Shown here piece after piece: positions 1 to 8,206 of a DNA stretch of 64,000 nucleotides. Each line of letters begins with the position of its first letter. Positions within the stretch are counted from its first letter, which is position 1. The translations under genes and the position numbers were made by a program. The DNA is from Rugosimonospora sp040255525 (lineage in GTDB: Bacteria; Actinomycetota; Actinomycetes; Mycobacteriales; Micromonosporaceae): assembly GCA_040255525.1 (NCBI GenBank), contig JBDZVD010000009.1:1-64000 (forward strand), written 5' to 3'. The notes beneath the pieces were generated by a model, which was not told the DNA's origin, did not search any database, and saw nothing but the letters and a program-made list of their open reading frames with translations.

Positions 1-2
1 CT

Positions 3-545
3 CTGGCCCCCGGCGCGCTCGCCCCGGCGGCGGGCGCGGACGGCGGGGCCGCCGCCGGGGCGAGCGCGGCGATCGGTGCCCCTGACGCGAGGTCCAGCGG
101 CGCGGCGGCCGGCAGCGCGAGGGTCGGCACGGGTGGCGATCCGTCCTCCGCCGTCCCGGCCGAGTCCACCGGCTCGCTGCGGGCCGACGTCGACCGGCTG
201 GACGAGAGGTTCGCGGCGGCGTTGGCGACACGCGACATCGACGGCTGCGTGGCGGCGATCCTCGACGTGGAAGCGGTGCTGACCGCCTGGGCGGCGGACA
301 CCCTGACGTCGGACGAGGGCGACCACGCGCGGGCCGTGCTGCGCCGGATGGTGGTCCGCCTCGGCGAACTGGCGGCGACCGGAGTCACGGGCCTGGCACC
401 GCTGGTCGAGGCGCTGCTGGACATGCGGCGGCGGGCGCGCGAGGCACGGGACTTCGCCGCATCGGACCGGATCAGGGATCAGCTGGCTTCGGCCGGCATC
501 GAGGTGCGGGACACCCCGGCCGGCATGGCGTGGAACCTCCGCTGA
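3..545 (+). CDS. cysS: Cysteinyl-tRNA synthetase, C-terminal part (5' end outside window)
   Basis: About 180 residues are visible, open from the left edge to a TGA. The last 110 residues form the helical C-terminal anticodon-binding part of CysS; RRRAREARDFAASDRIRDQL and the end GIEVRDTPAGMAWNLR are typical of the family, which charges tRNA-Cys in the cytoplasm. The catalytic domain lies upstream of the window. Before the helical part (about residues 1-55 of what is seen) there is an Ala/Gly/Ser-rich stretch unlike the compact CysS core, apparently a low-complexity insertion. The gene is convergent with icd and followed by a strong hairpin. Identity is secure from the C-terminus; the insertion's exact limits cannot be judged because the left side is cut. 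Confidence 0.85.
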   Translation: MAPGALAPAAGADGGAAAGASAAIGAPDARSSGAAAGSARVGTGGDPSSAVPAESTGSLRADVDRLDERFAAALATRDIDGCVAAILDVEAVLTAWAADTLTSDEGDHARAVLRRMVVRLGELAATGVTGLAPLVEALLDMRRRAREARDFAASDRIRDQLASAGIEVRDTPAGMAWNLR

Positions 546-580
546 CCCGGCCTTGCGTGCGGGACCTGCGGCGACGAGCA

Positions 581-607
581 CGGGGGGCCCGGAATCCGGG
601 CCCCCCG
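581..607. terminator. Hairpin terminator between cysS and icd
   Basis: A perfect 12-bp stem (CGGGGGGCCCGG and its complement) with a 3-nt loop lies between the convergent ends of cysS and icd. It can serve both strands. There is no U-run, as is common in actinobacteria. Confidence 0.8.
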
Positions 608-746
608 TAGGGAAGGGACGGGCAGGCGATCTTCGCGACTGCTATCCGCGTTGTCACCCTGTCCAACGAACGCGCCGAACCCGAGGTTTCGGCGCCGGCC
701 GCCACCGGACGCCGCCAACCCCGGCCCGGCGGGCGGGCCGCCCCGC

Positions 747-1964
747 TCAGGCGGCGAGCTTGCGCGCCAGGTTGCTGTCCAGTGCGTTCATGAACTCGTC
801 GGTCGACAGCCACGGCGCGTCCGGCGCGATGAGCAGCGCCAGGTCCTTGGTCATCTGGCCACCCTCGACCGTCTCGACGCAGACCTGCTCCAGCGTCCGC
901 GCGAAGTCCGTCACCGCCGGAGTGCCGTCCAGCGTGCCCCGGTGGGCGAGCCCGCGGGTCCACGCGAAGATCGACGCGATCGGGTTGGTCGACGTCTTCT
1001 GGCCCTTCTGCCACTGCCGGTAGTGCCGGGTGACCGTGCCATGCGCCGCCTCCGCCTCGACCGTCTTGCCGTCGGGGGTCATCAGCACCGAGGTCATCAG
1101 GCCCAGCGAGCCGAAACCCTGCGCGACGGTGTCGGACTGCACGTCGCCGTCGTAGTTCTTGGCGGCCCACACGAAGCCGCCCTCCCATTTCAGCGCGGCG
1201 GCCACCATGTCGTCGATGAGGCGGTGCTCGTAGGTGATGCCAGCGGCCGCGAAGTCGGCGGCGAACTCCGTCTCGAACACCTCGGCGAACAGGTCCTTGA
1301 ACCGGCCGTCGTACGCCTTCAGGATGGTGTTCTTGGTGGACAGGTACACCGGGTACTTGCGGGCCAGGCCGTAACGGAGCGAGGCCCTGGCGAAGTCACG
1401 GATCGACTCGTCGAAGTTGTACATGCCCATCGCGACCCCGCCACCGGGAAACTTCGCGACCTCCAGCTCCATCGGAGCGCTGCCGTCCTCCGGCGTGTAG
1501 GTGATCGTCACCGTACCCGGACCCGGCACCACGAAGTCCGTGGCCTTGTACTGGTCGCCGTGTGCGTGACGGCCGATGACGATCGGCTTCGTCCAGCCGG
1601 GCACCAGCCGGGGCACGTTGGACATGATGATCGGCTCGCGGAAGACCACGCCGCCGAGGATGTTGCGGATGGTCCCGTTCGGCGAGCGCCACATCTTCTT
1701 CAGGCCGAACTCGGCCACCCGGGCCTCGTCCGGTGTGATCGTGGCGCACTTGACGCCCACCCCGTGCCGCTTGATCGCGTTGGCGGCGTCGATGGTGACC
1801 TGGTCGTCGGTCTGGTCCCGGTACTCGATGCCCAGGTCGTAGTACTCCAGCTCGACATCCAGGTACGGCAGGATCAGCTGGTCACGGATCTGCTTCCAGA
1901 TGATGCGGGTCATCTCGTCGCCGTCGAGTTCGACGACGGGGTTGGTCACCTTGATCTTCGCCAC
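747..1964 (-). CDS. icd: NADP-dependent isocitrate dehydrogenase, dimeric (eukaryote-like) type
   Basis: 405 residues. It converts isocitrate to 2-oxoglutarate in the TCA cycle and generates NADPH in the cytosol. The length and motifs fit the homodimeric subfamily of about 400 residues: N-terminal ELDGDEMTRIIW, the substrate loop KSPNGTIRN-type sequence (here RSPNGTIRNILGG), YDGRFKD, and the NADP site AAHGTVTRHYRQ. The GTG start follows GGAGGGAGAG at good spacing. The promoter region just upstream holds two palindromic operators described separately. mdh lies upstream on the same strand, separated by a terminator, so icd has its own promoter. Confidence 0.97.
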   Translation of the reverse strand: MAKIKVTNPVVELDGDEMTRIIWKQIRDQLILPYLDVELEYYDLGIEYRDQTDDQVTIDAANAIKRHGVGVKCATITPDEARVAEFGLKKMWRSPNGTIRNILGGVVFREPIIMSNVPRLVPGWTKPIVIGRHAHGDQYKATDFVVPGPGTVTITYTPEDGSAPMELEVAKFPGGGVAMGMYNFDESIRDFARASLRYGLARKYPVYLSTKNTILKAYDGRFKDLFAEVFETEFAADFAAAGITYEHRLIDDMVAAALKWEGGFVWAAKNYDGDVQSDTVAQGFGSLGLMTSVLMTPDGKTVEAEAAHGTVTRHYRQWQKGQKTSTNPIASIFAWTRGLAHRGTLDGTPAVTDFARTLEQVCVETVEGGQMTKDLALLIAPDAPWLSTDEFMNALDSNLARKLAA

Positions 1965-1999
1965 CGCGGCGCTCTCCCTCCGGAAACCGGGCGCTTAAA

Positions 2000-2036
2000 C
2001 AGTACGCTCGTACTGCGAAACAGTACGAGCGTACTG
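2000..2036. promoter_or_regulatory. Two adjacent palindromic operators upstream of icd (AcnR-like)
   Basis: CAGTACGCTCGTACTG (2000-2015) and CAGTACGAGCGTACTG (2021-2036) are each a perfect 7+7 palindrome around two bases, and they are exact reverse complements of each other, 5 bp apart. They sit 36-72 bp upstream of the icd start. Both fit the motif CAGNACnnncGTACTG that I recall for AcnR, the TetR-family repressor of aconitase in Corynebacterium. Control of icd by an AcnR-type repressor is inference; no such regulator gene is in the window. Confidence 0.8.
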
Positions 2037-2038
2037 CA

Positions 2039-2070
2039 CGGCGCCCCGGCGGTGACCCGCCGGGGCGCCG
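2039..2070 (-). terminator. Terminator of mdh
   Basis: A perfect 14-bp stem (2039-2052 with 2057-2070) and 4-nt loop lies 19 bp past the mdh stop codon and directly upstream of the icd operators. It insulates icd from mdh transcription. Confidence 0.8.
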
Positions 2071-2088
2071 TTGATGCAGTTCACATGC

Positions 2089-3039
2089 TCAGAGGTTCGC
2101 GACGTCCGCCTGCTTCGCCCGTACCGCCTCGGCGGCCTCCTTGAGCGCGGCCGCCTCGCCGTCGCTCAGCGGCGTCTCGACGACCTTGCGCACACCGGTC
2201 GCGCCCAGCTCGGCCTGCACGCCGAGGTACACGCCGGAGATGCCGTACTCGCCGTCCACCCAGGCGCAGACCGGCCACACCTCGCCGGAGTCCTGAGCCA
2301 CCGCACGGGCCATCCGGGCGGCGGCGGCCGACGGGGCGTAGTACGCGGAGCCGGTCTTGAGCAGGTTGTTCACCTCGGCCCCACCGTTGCGGGTGCGGAC
2401 CACCAGCTCCTCGATCTTGTCGGCCGGCAGCACGGACGACAGCGGCTTGCCGTCCACGGTGCACTGCGACGGCACCGGCACCATGGTGTCGCCGTGCGAC
2501 CCCAGGGTCAGCGTCTTGACCGACTTCACCGGTACGCCGAGTTCCTCGGCGACGAAGTGGGTGAACCGCGCGGTGTCGAGGACACCGGCCTGGCCCAGCA
2601 CCCGGTTCTTGGGGAACCCGGTGGCGATCTGGGTCAGCGCGGTCATCTCGTCGAGCGGGTTGGAGACCACGATGATGACGGAGTTCGGGGCGTACTTCGC
2701 AACCTGCTCGGCGACCGTTCGAACGATCTTCGCGTTGACCCCCAGGAGGTCCATCCGGCTCATCCCGGGCTTGCGCGGGAAGCCGGCGGTGACGACGACG
2801 ATGTCCGAGCCCTCGATCGCCTCGTACCCCTCGCCGTTCGGCCCGGTGGTGACGCCGACGACCTTGGTCTCGAAGCCTTCGATCGGGCGGGACTGGTTCA
2901 GATCCAGGGCGATGCCCGCCGGCTTGCCCTCGATGATGTCGGTCAGCACGACGGTGTCGAAGACGTCGTACTCGGCCAGGCGTTGCGCGGTGGTGGAGCC
3001 GTAGAAACCGGCACCCACGACGGTGACCTTCTTGCCCAT
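2089..3039 (-). CDS. mdh: Malate dehydrogenase (LDH-like type)
   Basis: 316 residues. It interconverts malate and oxaloacetate with NAD in the TCA cycle. The N-terminal Rossmann motif is GAGFYGSTTA (residues 8-17). The substrate-binding and catalytic sites are GFPRKPGMSRMDL (the active-site loop with Arg), SNPLD, and LGSHGDTMVP with the catalytic His. Length and the RKPGM loop place it in the LDH-like MDH group rather than the E. coli-like type. The ATG start has GGGAG 9-10 nt upstream, and a TATGGT -10-like hexamer lies 41-46 nt upstream on the same strand. The gene is divergent from the peptide transporter operon. Confidence 0.96.
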   Translation of the reverse strand: MGKKVTVVGAGFYGSTTAQRLAEYDVFDTVVLTDIIEGKPAGIALDLNQSRPIEGFETKVVGVTTGPNGEGYEAIEGSDIVVVTAGFPRKPGMSRMDLLGVNAKIVRTVAEQVAKYAPNSVIIVVSNPLDEMTALTQIATGFPKNRVLGQAGVLDTARFTHFVAEELGVPVKSVKTLTLGSHGDTMVPVPSQCTVDGKPLSSVLPADKIEELVVRTRNGGAEVNNLLKTGSAYYAPSAAAARMARAVAQDSGEVWPVCAWVDGEYGISGVYLGVQAELGATGVRKVVETPLSDGEAAALKEAAEAVRAKQADVANL

Positions 3040-3561
3040 GGATCACGCTCTCCCACTGAGAAGATTGAGATGAGTCGCACCATAACGCGGTGGAGGCCGG
3101 TCGGTCCGTCCGGGTCGGGGCGTGTGGCGATCCCCACGACGGCGTTCGGCCGCTTACAGTCGATGCGCACACCCGCCCCCACCGCGCCCGGGCCCCCGGC
3201 GAACCGGCGCGACCTCACGGAAGGTAACCGCCCCCATGAGTTGAGCAACGATGATCGCCGATGTCGCGCGCTCAAAATCAGGCACAAAACGACCGTGCGG
3301 CAATGGGTCGGGCGAAGCGGCTGTCCAGGTTTCAAGCCGGCCAATAACCGGGCCCGGTGATGAAACCGACATGTCCGCTACGTCGCCATTAGAAATTCAT
3401 ATCAGCTCAAGTGCGACTGCCGCAAGCGAAAATGGATCTTCCGTTATTGATTTGTGATGGTCAGGTCGTGCCCTCGACCGCGACCCGTCTCGCCGAGCAT
3501 CACGCGCGCTGTCCGGTTCCGATCCCGAACACGAAGCGTGAGTAGATGAGGAGACAGCTCC
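3040..3561. other. Intergenic region between mdh and the ABC transporter operon
   Basis: This stretch of 522 bp separates two divergent transcription units. Its mdh side is GC-rich and holds the probable mdh -10 hexamer (TATGGT on the minus strand, 3080-3085). Positions about 3385-3460 are clearly AT-richer than their surroundings and are the likely promoter zone of the transporter operon, though I cannot fix a -35/-10 pair. Short reading frames here have no recognisable features, and I do not call a gene. Confidence 0.5.
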
Positions 3562-5178
3562 ATGAGAGTTCACCGGTTGGCCGCCTGGATCACCCTTCCG
3601 GTCACGGTCGCCCTGACCATCGCCGGGTGCGACACCGGAAGCCTCACCCCGGCCGCCGGCACCGGCGTCGAGTCCGCGGTCACCATCGGCATCGCGGAGC
3701 CGGAGCACCTGATCCCCAGCGACACCGTGGAAAGCAACGGCTTCCAGGTGATCAGCTCGCTCTACACGCCGCTGGTGCGCTTCGACGACAGCGGGAAGCC
3801 GGTGCTGGACCAGGCCGCGGCGGCGTCCGTCACCAGCAAGGACAACAAGGTGTGGATGGTGAAGCTCAAGAACGGGTTCACCTTCCACAACGGCCAGAAG
3901 GTCACCGCCGACAGCTACATCAAGGCGTGGAACTTCGGCGCGTACGGGCCGAACGCACAGATCGGTACCGACTTCTACAGCCGGATCGCGGGATACGACG
4001 CCATGCAGTCGGTGGGCGGCAAGAAGCCGAAGGCCACCAAGCTGTCCGGCGTGAAGAAGATCGACGACCTGACCATCCAGATCACGCTCTCCGCTCCGTT
4101 CGCCGAGTTCGAGAAGGTCCTCGCGTACAACGTCTTCTACCCGCTGCCCGACGCCGCGTACGCCGCCGACGGCACGCTGACCACCGCGTACGAGGACAAC
4201 CCGATCGGGGACGGCCCGTTCCAGATCAAGGGATCCTGGAACCACAACCAGAGCATCGACGTCATCGCGTACCCGAACTATCCGCTGGCGAAGCCGAAGG
4301 TCAACGAGATCGACTTCAAGATCTACCAGGACCAGGACACCATGTATGCCGACCTCCAGGCCGGCGAGTTGGACGTCGAGCCGCAGATCCCGTCGGACAA
4401 GCTGGCCAGCGCACAGGCCGACCTCGGCGACCGGCTGAAGCAGACGCCGTCGTCGTACTTCGCGTACATCTCCGTCCCCACCTGGGAGGCGGCGTACAAG
4501 AACGTGGACGTGCGCAAGGCGATCTCCAAGGCCATCGACCGGCAGCAGATCATCGAAAAGATCTTCGAGGGCTCGTACTCCCCGGCGACCTCGTGGGTCT
4601 CGCCGGTGGTCGAGGGGGCCCGGGCGAACACCTGCGGGGACGCGTGCAAGTACGACCCGGTCGCGGCGAAGCAGATGTACGACGCGGCCAACGGGCCGAA
4701 GAAGATCCAGCTGTACTACAACGCGGACGGCGGCCACAAGGAGTGGGTCGACGCGGTCTGCAACCAGTTGGCCAAGAACCTGAGCGTGCAGTGCATCGGC
4801 TCCCCGGTTCCGCAGCTCGCCGACCTGCGTAAGCAGGCCCGGGCGCACTCGCTGAGGGGCCTGCTGAGGTCGGCCTGGGCCTTCGACTACCCGTCGATCG
4901 AGGACTACCTGACCCCGCTCTACAAGGCCGGCGCCGCCTCGAACGATTCGGAATACGACAACCCGCAGTTCGAGCAGGCGATCGAGCAGGCGGACAGCGC
5001 TCCGGACGAAGCGACCGCGATCAAGGGGTACCAGGAGGCCGAGGACATCGTCGCGCAGGACATGCCAACCATCCCGATGTGGTTCAAGCAAAACATCTAC
5101 GGCTACTCGACGTCGATGAAGAACGTCGACATGGATCTGTTCGCCAACGTCGATGTGATGACGCTCCAACGCAACTAG
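3562..5178 (+). CDS. Peptide/nickel-type ABC transporter substrate-binding lipoprotein (SBP family 5)
   Basis: 538 residues. This is the extracellular ligand-binding lipoprotein of a Dpp/Opp-type importer. The N-terminus is a lipoprotein signal peptide (Arg near the start, hydrophobic run, lipobox TIAGC with Cys23). The family-5 fold is shown by ISSLYTPLVRFDDSGKPVLD, the NGFTFHNGQKVTADSYIKAWNF block and the late aromatic WAFDYPSIEDYLTPLY segment. The ATG is preceded by GAGGAGA. It is first of five co-directional genes and 28 bp from the permease gene. The substrate (oligopeptide, dipeptide or other) cannot be told from sequence. Confidence 0.9.
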   Translation: MRVHRLAAWITLPVTVALTIAGCDTGSLTPAAGTGVESAVTIGIAEPEHLIPSDTVESNGFQVISSLYTPLVRFDDSGKPVLDQAAAASVTSKDNKVWMVKLKNGFTFHNGQKVTADSYIKAWNFGAYGPNAQIGTDFYSRIAGYDAMQSVGGKKPKATKLSGVKKIDDLTIQITLSAPFAEFEKVLAYNVFYPLPDAAYAADGTLTTAYEDNPIGDGPFQIKGSWNHNQSIDVIAYPNYPLAKPKVNEIDFKIYQDQDTMYADLQAGELDVEPQIPSDKLASAQADLGDRLKQTPSSYFAYISVPTWEAAYKNVDVRKAISKAIDRQQIIEKIFEGSYSPATSWVSPVVEGARANTCGDACKYDPVAAKQMYDAANGPKKIQLYYNADGGHKEWVDAVCNQLAKNLSVQCIGSPVPQLADLRKQARAHSLRGLLRSAWAFDYPSIEDYLTPLYKAGAASNDSEYDNPQFEQAIEQADSAPDEATAIKGYQEAEDIVAQDMPTIPMWFKQNIYGYSTSMKNVDMDLFANVDVMTLQRN

Positions 5179-5206
5179 CGCGGACGCGTCGACCGGAGAC
5201 GTTCAG

Positions 5207-6133
5207 ATGCTCAGATTCATCGTGCGCCGGCTGATCCAGATGATCCTGGTCTTCGTCGGCACCACCTTCGTCGTGTACGCCCTGATGTTCGCCGCCGCCA
5301 ACGACCCGATCCAGGCGCTGGTCGGCGAGCGGCCGGTCAGTCCGCAGTTGCGGGCCGACCTGACCGCCCGGTACCACCTGGACGACCCGTTCATCGTCCA
5401 GTACCTGCGGTACATGGGGAACCTACTGCGCGGGAACCTCGGTACCCAGATCAGCGGGCGGCCGATCTCGCAGCTCATGGCGCAGGCGTGGCCGTACACC
5501 CTGCGGCTGTCCGCCCTGGCCCTGCTGATCGTGCTGGTGGTCGGGATCGGCGCCGGCCTGCTGTCGGCGGTGCGCAAGGGCGGCGTCTTCGACCACGCCG
5601 CCCTGATCCTGACCCTGGTGATCATCGGCATCCCGGCGTTCGTTCTCGGCTTCAACCTCCAGTACCTGCTGGGGGTGAAGTGGCGGGTGGTGCCGGTCAC
5701 CGTCGGCCCGGACTCCGGCGCGACGGCGTACCTCCTTCCGGCCGTCATCCTCGCGTCGATCGCGCTGGCCACCGCGGTCCGGCTCACCCGCACGTCGATC
5801 CTGGAGAACCTCCGCGCCGACTACGTGCGTACCGCCGACGCCAAGGGCCTGCCCCGGCGGCGGGTGATCGGCGTGCACGTACTGCGCAACTCGCTGATCC
5901 CGGTGATCACGTTTCTGGGCGTGACGATCGGCGAGTTGATGGCGGGTGCGGTGGTCACCGAGCGCATCTTCAACATCCCGGGTATCGGCTACCAGCTGTA
6001 CCAGGGCATCCACCTTCAGGACGGGCCGACCGTGGTCAGCCTCGTCAGCGTGCTCGTGATCGTCTACCTGGTCAGCAGCCTGGTCGTCGACCTGGTGTAC
6101 GCGGTGCTCGACCCGAGGATCCGCTATGAGTGA
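5207..6133 (+). CDS. ABC transporter permease (DppB/OppB type)
   Basis: 308 residues forming one of the two membrane subunits of the importer. The first membrane helix (about residues 10-30) and the following ARYHLDDPFIVQYLRYMGNLLRGNLG segment are hallmarks of the DppB branch. The EAA loop that contacts the ATPases is RADYVRTADAKGLPRRRV, followed by GVTIGELMAGAVVTERIFNIPGIG. About six hydrophobic segments are visible. The ATG has GGAGA upstream, and the 3' end overlaps the next permease by 8 bp, indicating translational coupling. Confidence 0.92.
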   Translation: MLRFIVRRLIQMILVFVGTTFVVYALMFAAANDPIQALVGERPVSPQLRADLTARYHLDDPFIVQYLRYMGNLLRGNLGTQISGRPISQLMAQAWPYTLRLSALALLIVLVVGIGAGLLSAVRKGGVFDHAALILTLVIIGIPAFVLGFNLQYLLGVKWRVVPVTVGPDSGATAYLLPAVILASIALATAVRLTRTSILENLRADYVRTADAKGLPRRRVIGVHVLRNSLIPVITFLGVTIGELMAGAVVTERIFNIPGIGYQLYQGIHLQDGPTVVSLVSVLVIVYLVSSLVVDLVYAVLDPRIRYE

Positions 6134-7094
6134 GCGACAGGCAGGCGGGCGCGGCGCGGCCGCTCTCCCCGTGAGGACCAGGGTCACCTCGTCATCGGGT
6201 CCGGCCGGCTTCGGGCGGTACGACGGCGAGCGGGACGGCGCACCGCCGCGTGGGCTCGCCGGTGACGCCTGGCGTGACCTGCGCCGCAACCCGGTCTTCT
6301 GGATCGCCCTCACGCTCGTCGCGCTGTTTCTGGTCATGGCGGCCGCCCCCCGCGTGTACACGTCGATCAGCCCGACCGCGTGCGACCTGTCCCGCTCGCA
6401 GAACCCGCCGAGCGCCCACCACTGGTTCGGCACCGACATCCAGGGCTGCGACGTGTACGCCCGGACGATCTACGGCGCCCGCGCCTCGATCCTGGTCGGC
6501 GTCCTGGCGACCCTCGTCTCCGGGGTTCTGGCGCTGGTCGTGGGCATGGTGGCCGGGTACTACGGGGGCTGGGTCGACGCGCTGCTGACCCGGATCGTCG
6601 ACATCGTGCTGGGCATCCCGCTGCTTCTCGCCGCGATCGTGCTCAGCCGCTCGTTCGCCACCCGCGACCTCGGAATCTGGCCGATCGTGCTGGTGCTCGG
6701 CGCACTCGGCTGGACCACCGGCGCGAGGGTTGTGCGATCCAGCGTGATCAGCGCCAAACAACAGGACTACGTGCAGGCGGCACGGATGCTCGGCGCCAGC
6801 AACCGCCGGATCATGTTCCGGCACATCCTGCCGAACGCGGTCGCGCCGTTCGTCATCGTGCTCACCATCGCGCTTGGCGTGTTCATCGCGACCGAGGCCA
6901 CGCTGTCCTTCCTCGGCGTCGGCCTGAAGCCGCCCACGATCTCCTGGGGGGATGACATCGCTGTCGCGCAGGGCCGGTTCTACGAGGCACCCTGGCCGCT
7001 GCTGTTCCCCGCCGGGTTCCTGGCGCTGACCGTGGTGGCGTTCAGCATGCTCGGCGAGTCCGTCCGCGAGGCGTTCGACCCGAGGCTGCGATGA
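6126..7094 (+). CDS. ABC transporter permease (DppC/OppC type)
   Basis: 322 residues, the second membrane subunit of the importer. It has a soluble N-terminal tail of about 55 residues, a first helix near NPVFWIALTLVALFLVMAA, the DppC-specific segment HHWFGTDIQGCDVYARTIYGARASI, and the EAA loop QDYVQAARMLGASNRRIMFRHILPN. It ends with the family-typical LGESVREAFDPRLR. The stop codon overlaps the ATG of the next frame in an ATGA, and that junction is also where a tandem 57-bp repeat begins. Confidence 0.92.
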   Translation: MSERQAGGRGAAALPVRTRVTSSSGPAGFGRYDGERDGAPPRGLAGDAWRDLRRNPVFWIALTLVALFLVMAAAPRVYTSISPTACDLSRSQNPPSAHHWFGTDIQGCDVYARTIYGARASILVGVLATLVSGVLALVVGMVAGYYGGWVDALLTRIVDIVLGIPLLLAAIVLSRSFATRDLGIWPIVLVLGALGWTTGARVVRSSVISAKQQDYVQAARMLGASNRRIMFRHILPNAVAPFVIVLTIALGVFIATEATLSFLGVGLKPPTISWGDDIAVAQGRFYEAPWPLLFPAGFLALTVVAFSMLGESVREAFDPRLR

Positions 7095-7204
7095 CGGGCC
7101 TGTACTCGCCTCCGCCACAAACCGGCTCCGGCTCCGCTCAGGCGGCGATGACGGGCCTGTACTCGCCTCCACCACAAACCGGCTCCGGCTCCGCTCAGGC
7201 GGCG
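7091..7204 (+). repeat. Tandem 57-bp repeat, copies A and B of the dispersed repeat family
   Basis: Two directly adjacent units of 57 bp (7091-7147 and 7148-7204) differ by a single base. Each begins with ATGA and carries the core CCTGTACTCGCCTCC plus ACCGGCTCCGGCT and ends GCTCAGGCGGCG. Being 19 codons long, each stays in frame and encodes MTGLYSPPPQTGSGSAQAA. Related copies lie at 21702-21798 and 59885-59926. Confidence 0.9.
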
Positions 7205-8206
7205 ATGACCGCCGGGGCGGCGCCGCTGCTGGAGGTGCGGGACCTCGCTCTCCAGTTCCGTACCCGGGACAGCGTGGCCACCGCCCTGAACGGGGTGAGC
7301 TACCACCTCGACCCCGGCGAGGTGCTGGCAGTGCTCGGCGAGTCCGGCTCCGGCAAGTCGGTGACCGCGCACGCCATCATGGGCGTCCTGGACACGCCGC
7401 CGGCGTATGTCACCGGCGGCCAGATCCTCTACCAGGGCCAGGACCTGCTGCGCACGCCGGAGGGGGCGCGGCGGCGCTTCCGGGGGCGGGAGATCGGCAT
7501 GATCTTCCAGGATGCGCTGTCCGCGCTCAACCCGGTGTTCTCGGTCGGCTTCCAGATCGCCGAGGCGGTACGCCTGGGCGAGGGTACGTCGCGGGCGGAC
7601 GCGCGCAAGCGAACCGTGGAGCTGATGGATCTGGTACGGATCCCCGCTGCCCGCCAGCGCATCGGTGACTATCCGCACCAGTTCTCCGGCGGCATGCGCC
7701 AGCGCATCATGATCGCAATGGCCCTGGCTCAGCGCCCGAAGGTACTCATCGCGGACGAGCCGACCACGGCGCTGGACGTGACGGTACAGGCGCAGATCAT
7801 GGACCTCCTCGCCACGCTGCGCAGGGATCTGGGCATGGCGATGATCTTGATCACCCACGACCTCGGCGTGGTGGCCGACGTCGCCGACCGGATCGTGGTC
7901 ATGTACGCCGGCCGGATCGTCGAGCAGTCCGACGTGTACCTGCTCTACCGGGCGCCCGGGCACCCGTACACGAAGGGGCTGCTCGGATCGGTCCCCCGGC
8001 TGGCCGCGAAAGGCGCGCCACTGGCCACGATCAGGGGCCTGCCGCCGAGCCTGACCCGGATCCCCACCGGCTGCGCCTTCCACCCCCGCTGCCCGTACAC
8101 GCGGGACGTGTGCCGCGCGACGGTGCCGCCCCCGGTGTCGCTGGGGGTCGGGCGCTACAGCGCCTGCCACTTCGCGAGAGAGGTTGCCGATGGCCGCCTC
8201 GGCTGA
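7091..8206 (+). CDS. Peptide-type ABC transporter ATPase (DppD/OppD type) with repeat-encoded N-terminus
   Basis: 371 residues from the ATG at 7091, or 333 from the ATG at 7205. It is the first cytoplasmic ATPase subunit: Walker A GESGSGKS (about residues 83-90), signature FSGGMRQR, Walker B VLIADEPTTALD, H-loop THD, and the oligopeptide-type C-terminal Cys segment CAFHPRCPYTRDVC. Homologous sequence begins only at LLEVRDLALQF after residue 45. Residues 1-38 are encoded by two copies of the 57-bp repeat, so the ATPase has gained a Ser/Pro/Gly-rich tail, unless translation begins at 7205. The 7091 ATG overlaps the dppC-like stop (ATGA); 7205 has only a weak AGGCGG. The true start is uncertain. 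Confidence 0.88.
   Translation: MTGLYSPPPQTGSGSAQAAMTGLYSPPPQTGSGSAQAAMTAGAAPLLEVRDLALQFRTRDSVATALNGVSYHLDPGEVLAVLGESGSGKSVTAHAIMGVLDTPPAYVTGGQILYQGQDLLRTPEGARRRFRGREIGMIFQDALSALNPVFSVGFQIAEAVRLGEGTSRADARKRTVELMDLVRIPAARQRIGDYPHQFSGGMRQRIMIAMALAQRPKVLIADEPTTALDVTVQAQIMDLLATLRRDLGMAMILITHDLGVVADVADRIVVMYAGRIVEQSDVYLLYRAPGHPYTKGLLGSVPRLAAKGAPLATIRGLPPSLTRIPTGCAFHPRCPYTRDVCRATVPPPVSLGVGRYSACHFAREVADGRLG

Noticed and set aside
651..2144. Long plus-strand reading frame of 497 codons opposite icd
   Set aside because: It is rich in Arg, His and Val in a pattern typical of frames antisense to GC-rich genes, and icd on the other strand is unmistakable.
3154..3372. 72-codon minus-strand frame upstream of mdh
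   Set aside because: No family signature, no ribosome site, and composition like random GC-rich DNA.
3397..5169. 590-codon minus-strand frame opposite the substrate-binding protein gene
   Set aside because: Composition (many Arg, Val, Asp, His and Gly) is that of an antisense shadow; the plus-strand lipoprotein has a signal peptide, ribosome site and family motifs.
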